This document shows positions 61,593 to 64,000 of a stretch of DNA of 64,000 nt, one piece after another. Each line of letters starts with the position of its first letter. The stretch's first letter is position 1. This stretch comes from Phytopythium helicoides. Taxonomy: Eukaryota > Oomycota > Peronosporomycetes > Pythiales > Pythiaceae. Where the stretch lies: positions 186,001 through 250,000 of the forward strand of contig JANFNE010000006.1 of the NCBI GenBank assembly GCA_024867545.1, read 5' to 3'. The notes below the pieces were generated by a model. It saw nothing but the letters and a program-made list of their open reading frames with translations, was not told where the DNA came from and made no database searches. The position numbers and the translations under genes are program-made.

Positions 61593-64000
61593 ATGATCGA
61601 TGAAGATCCACCAGGCATTCTACCGTGGCTCAGGGTGCGTGTGATGCTACCTTAACTCTCAGGGAAGTACTAACCGCATCCCCCAGGCATTTGAGTATGC
61701 TGCATATCCAGGCGATAAGTCGGGAACGCCGCCACCGCCACTTGAGTCAATGAACGAATCCTACAGCTTTCTCTTTGGTGCTACATCCGCACTGTTGAAT
61801 AACAACACGTGAGTCCGGACGATGGGTATTGGTGGAGGAGGATTTTTCGCACTTACTCCGTGTTGATTCCAGCATTGTAGTAGTCGGTGGGCGTGAAGGG
61901 TTATCGGCGGATACATTTTCAACGTCTGCAACACTCGCGCTGTTTGATACACAATCGAATCACTGGTTGGTAAATTTCGACATCGATGGCTCGCTACCAC
62001 GGCGCATTGGGCATACAGTTATTTCTATTGGGCAGAACGCGTTTGTGTTTGGTGGTGAGAGCCTTGATGAACCTCTAGATCCTGGTGTTACCATCGATAA
62101 CTGTGGTGTCGAGCATCCACGACCACAATTGTATGGCGACTTCTACGAACTGTCATATAATAAGCATGTTCTCCGATGTCAGAGGCTCGGTGTTCATGAG
62201 AAGACAGAAAACGAGGAAAACGACGCAGATTCAAGCCCAGAGCAAATCGCACCACCACCCCGAGCGTGGCATGCCAGTGCAGCAGTGAAACTCAACTCAG
62301 CGATTGATATCCCTGATGGTGAAATCTACACTCCAAGTTATGGTATGCTCGTCATCGGAGGAAAAGATGCTGCAGGGGATCTGCTCTCGGATATCTGGCG
62401 ACTGACAATGGAGCCAACAGGGCATAAGTGGGTTTCGTTATCGGTAAGGATACCAGAATATGATTCCTTCGAAGCCGTCTTCCTCATGTTTCCGATGCTT
62501 GCAGACAACAGGAGCGAGTCCACTGCCACTAGCGTTTCATCAAGCAATTCCTGTTGGAGACGGTACCTGCGTTGCTTTAACCGGCGGAGTTCAACAATCT
62601 TCTGAGGGACAAATCATTAACAATAGCCTCTACGTTCTTGACGTGACAACTAATGCTTGGTCCACGCTGGTTCGGGCGTCTGACGTTCCTGAAACCTGCG
62701 CTTTGGGCCGGTGCTGCGCAACTGCAGTTCGACTGATCCTTCCGGTCGCCAACGCATCTTCCCAGCCAATCTCACGGATTACGGATGAGTCGAAGCGAGA
62801 CCAGTGCGAGTCGCGAGATCGTATTTTGATTTTTGGAGGATACTCCACAACACCATTTACTATGGATCCGACATCATGGCTACTCGTGGACCCAACCTCT
62901 GGTGCAATTGAGACGGTGTCTGTTCCAAACGCTGGAATTAAGAGTTCGTTCAGCCACGCTACAGTTACCACTGACGATTTCAAATCGTTGTATGTGTTTG
63001 GCGGAATAGCTCAGCCAGAAAATGTCGACCAAGGAACAGTAGCTCCATCTCAGACTAGACATCAAAAGCTGCTCGATTTGACGTTTGCATTCCACTTTTG
63101 GAGAGAAACACCGATCCTGCCGGAGGAAGAGGAGGCCGCAGCCAAGCGCCGAGCAGACGCAAATCCCATCAAGACGCGTACACTGAGCAACGGGGATGTC
63201 TATGTAGGAGAAATGGACGATGCACAACTTTTGCGGCATGGAAAAGGCAAGTGCACCTACCATAGCAGCGGCGACATTTACGAAGGTGAATGGCGCGAAG
63301 ATCATCGGTGTGGCCATGGCACTCTGCAATACGGCAGTGGCGATGTGTACTCTGGAGAATGGCAAAATGACCAGCGAGAGGGATACGGCGTATTGGATTT
63401 TGCAAAGCAGACAGAAAATCGGTCTCGGTTTGTTGTGAGGTACGAAGGCGAGTGGGCGAACGACAAGCAACACGGACCTGGCATAATGCGATACTCGGAC
63501 GGATCGATAGTCGCCGCCGAGTGGGTTGGCGGCGTTTTACCAGAAAATGTGTCGAGCAAAATCGAGGGCTTTGACGACGGGCTTCATGGCGTTTGCACCT
63601 ACGTCGGCCAGGTGCGAGATGGAGTTCCGCATGGCCACGGCGAGAGCCAGCATCACAAGTCGCGAGAGGTTTACGTCGGGGGCTGGGAGAATGGGAAACG
63701 CAGTGGCTGGGGGCGTGCAACGCTCATGGACGGCACGACATACGACGGCGAGTGGCGCAATGGCAAGCGTAATGGATTTGGCACGTGCTCGTACGCGAGG
63801 ACTCGCGACCGGTATGACGGCAAGTGGGTCGGTGACGTCCGCTGTGGCCGCGGAGTCTGCGTATTCGCCAACGGTTGCCGATACGACGGCGAGTGGAAGA
63901 ATGATCAATGCCACGGCACAGGACGATACACGTTCGCGGACCGATCGTTCTACGAAGGTGAGTGGCGCGAAAACCGCTTCCACGGGGACGGATCTTTCGT
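61593..64000 (+). CDS. Kelch-MORN repeat protein, 3' end off window
   Basis: Exons 61593-61634, 61687-61808, 61873-62443 and 62505 to the window end; at least 743 residues. A first half of Kelch-like beta-propeller blades (NTIVVVGGREGLS, GHTVISIGQNAFVFGG, GMLVIGGKDAAGDLLSDIWR, RILIFGGYSTTPF, KSLYVFGGIAQPE) is followed by an acidic linker. At least nine MORN repeats follow (NGDVYVGEMDDAQLLRHGKG, SGDIYEGEWREDHRCGHG, DGTTYDGEWRNGKRNGFG, NGCRYDGEWKNDQCHGTG). MORN arrays bind membranes or act as rigid spacers, often at cilia and basal bodies; Kelch propellers bind proteins. All introns are 52-64 nt with clean sites. The reading frame is still open at base 64000. Confidence 0.9.

Noticed and set aside
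1..64000. CRISPR arrays, bacterial operons, rRNA or tRNA genes, phage elements
   Set aside because: None seen; spliced genes on both strands show this is nuclear eukaryotic DNA. tRNAs could be missed by eye.

Overview
This is a 64-kb stretch of eukaryotic nuclear DNA. It is gene-dense, with short GT-AG introns (mostly about 45-100 nt), small intergenic gaps and genes on both strands. The gene set points to an oomycete, most likely a Pythium- or Phytophthora-like peronosporalean: a WRKY19-like Cys/His-repeat protein, a secreted multi-saposin protein, polytopic LRR membrane proteins ending in a WLGC-like tail, ciliary proteins, a Kelch-MORN protein and cyclic-nucleotide-binding proteins. That assignment is an inference from gene families; no rRNA or other marker is present. 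Exon coordinates were worked out by hand from splice sites and reading frame.

Layout. 0.4-10.4 kb: WRKY19-like protein (+), an unrecognised four-exon gene (-), inositol polyphosphate kinase (-), an RmlD/MAT2B-like dehydrogenase (+) and a 1336-residue saposin-repeat protein (-). 11-17.3 kb: a CFAP69-like ciliary protein (+), a REX1-B DNA-repair protein (-) and a polytopic membrane protein with a C-terminal WW domain (+). 17.4-29.2 kb: URB2/Npa2 ribosome-biogenesis protein (-), a kinesin (+), a REXO-type RNA exonuclease (-), Ap4A phosphorylase (+) and a PX-domain protein (-). About 2 kb follows without a supportable gene.

31.2-40.6 kb is the structural oddity: a nearly identical inverted duplication of about 2.96 kb per arm (32593-35553 and 36390-39352) around an 836-bp spacer. 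Each arm carries a complete copine-family gene. The spacer holds a decayed copy of the type I membrane-protein gene found intact at 39844-40638. The right flank carries an older, broken copy of the coiled-coil gene that is intact on the left.

40.7-54.2 kb: a small unrecognised gene (-), an equilibrative nucleoside transporter (+), tRNA-splicing endonuclease subunit Sen2 (-), a bPH2 protein (+), cyclin L with an RS tail (-), a coiled-coil protein (+), an LRR membrane protein (+), Xaa-Pro aminopeptidase (-) and a CE2-like SGNH esterase (-). 55.4-64 kb: a receiver-like/TPR/cyclic-nucleotide-binding protein (-), a P-type-ATPase-related protein that has lost its catalytic motifs and membrane segments (-), and a Kelch-MORN protein running off the end (+).

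The genes form no operon or single pathway. Recurrent themes are RNA metabolism (URB2, REXO, Sen2, cyclin L), cilia (CFAP69-like, possibly the kinesin and the MORN protein) and signalling (IPK, PX, copine, cNMP). Many neighbours are divergent with less than 200 bp between start codons, so shared promoters are likely; several of these gaps contain CCAAT boxes.
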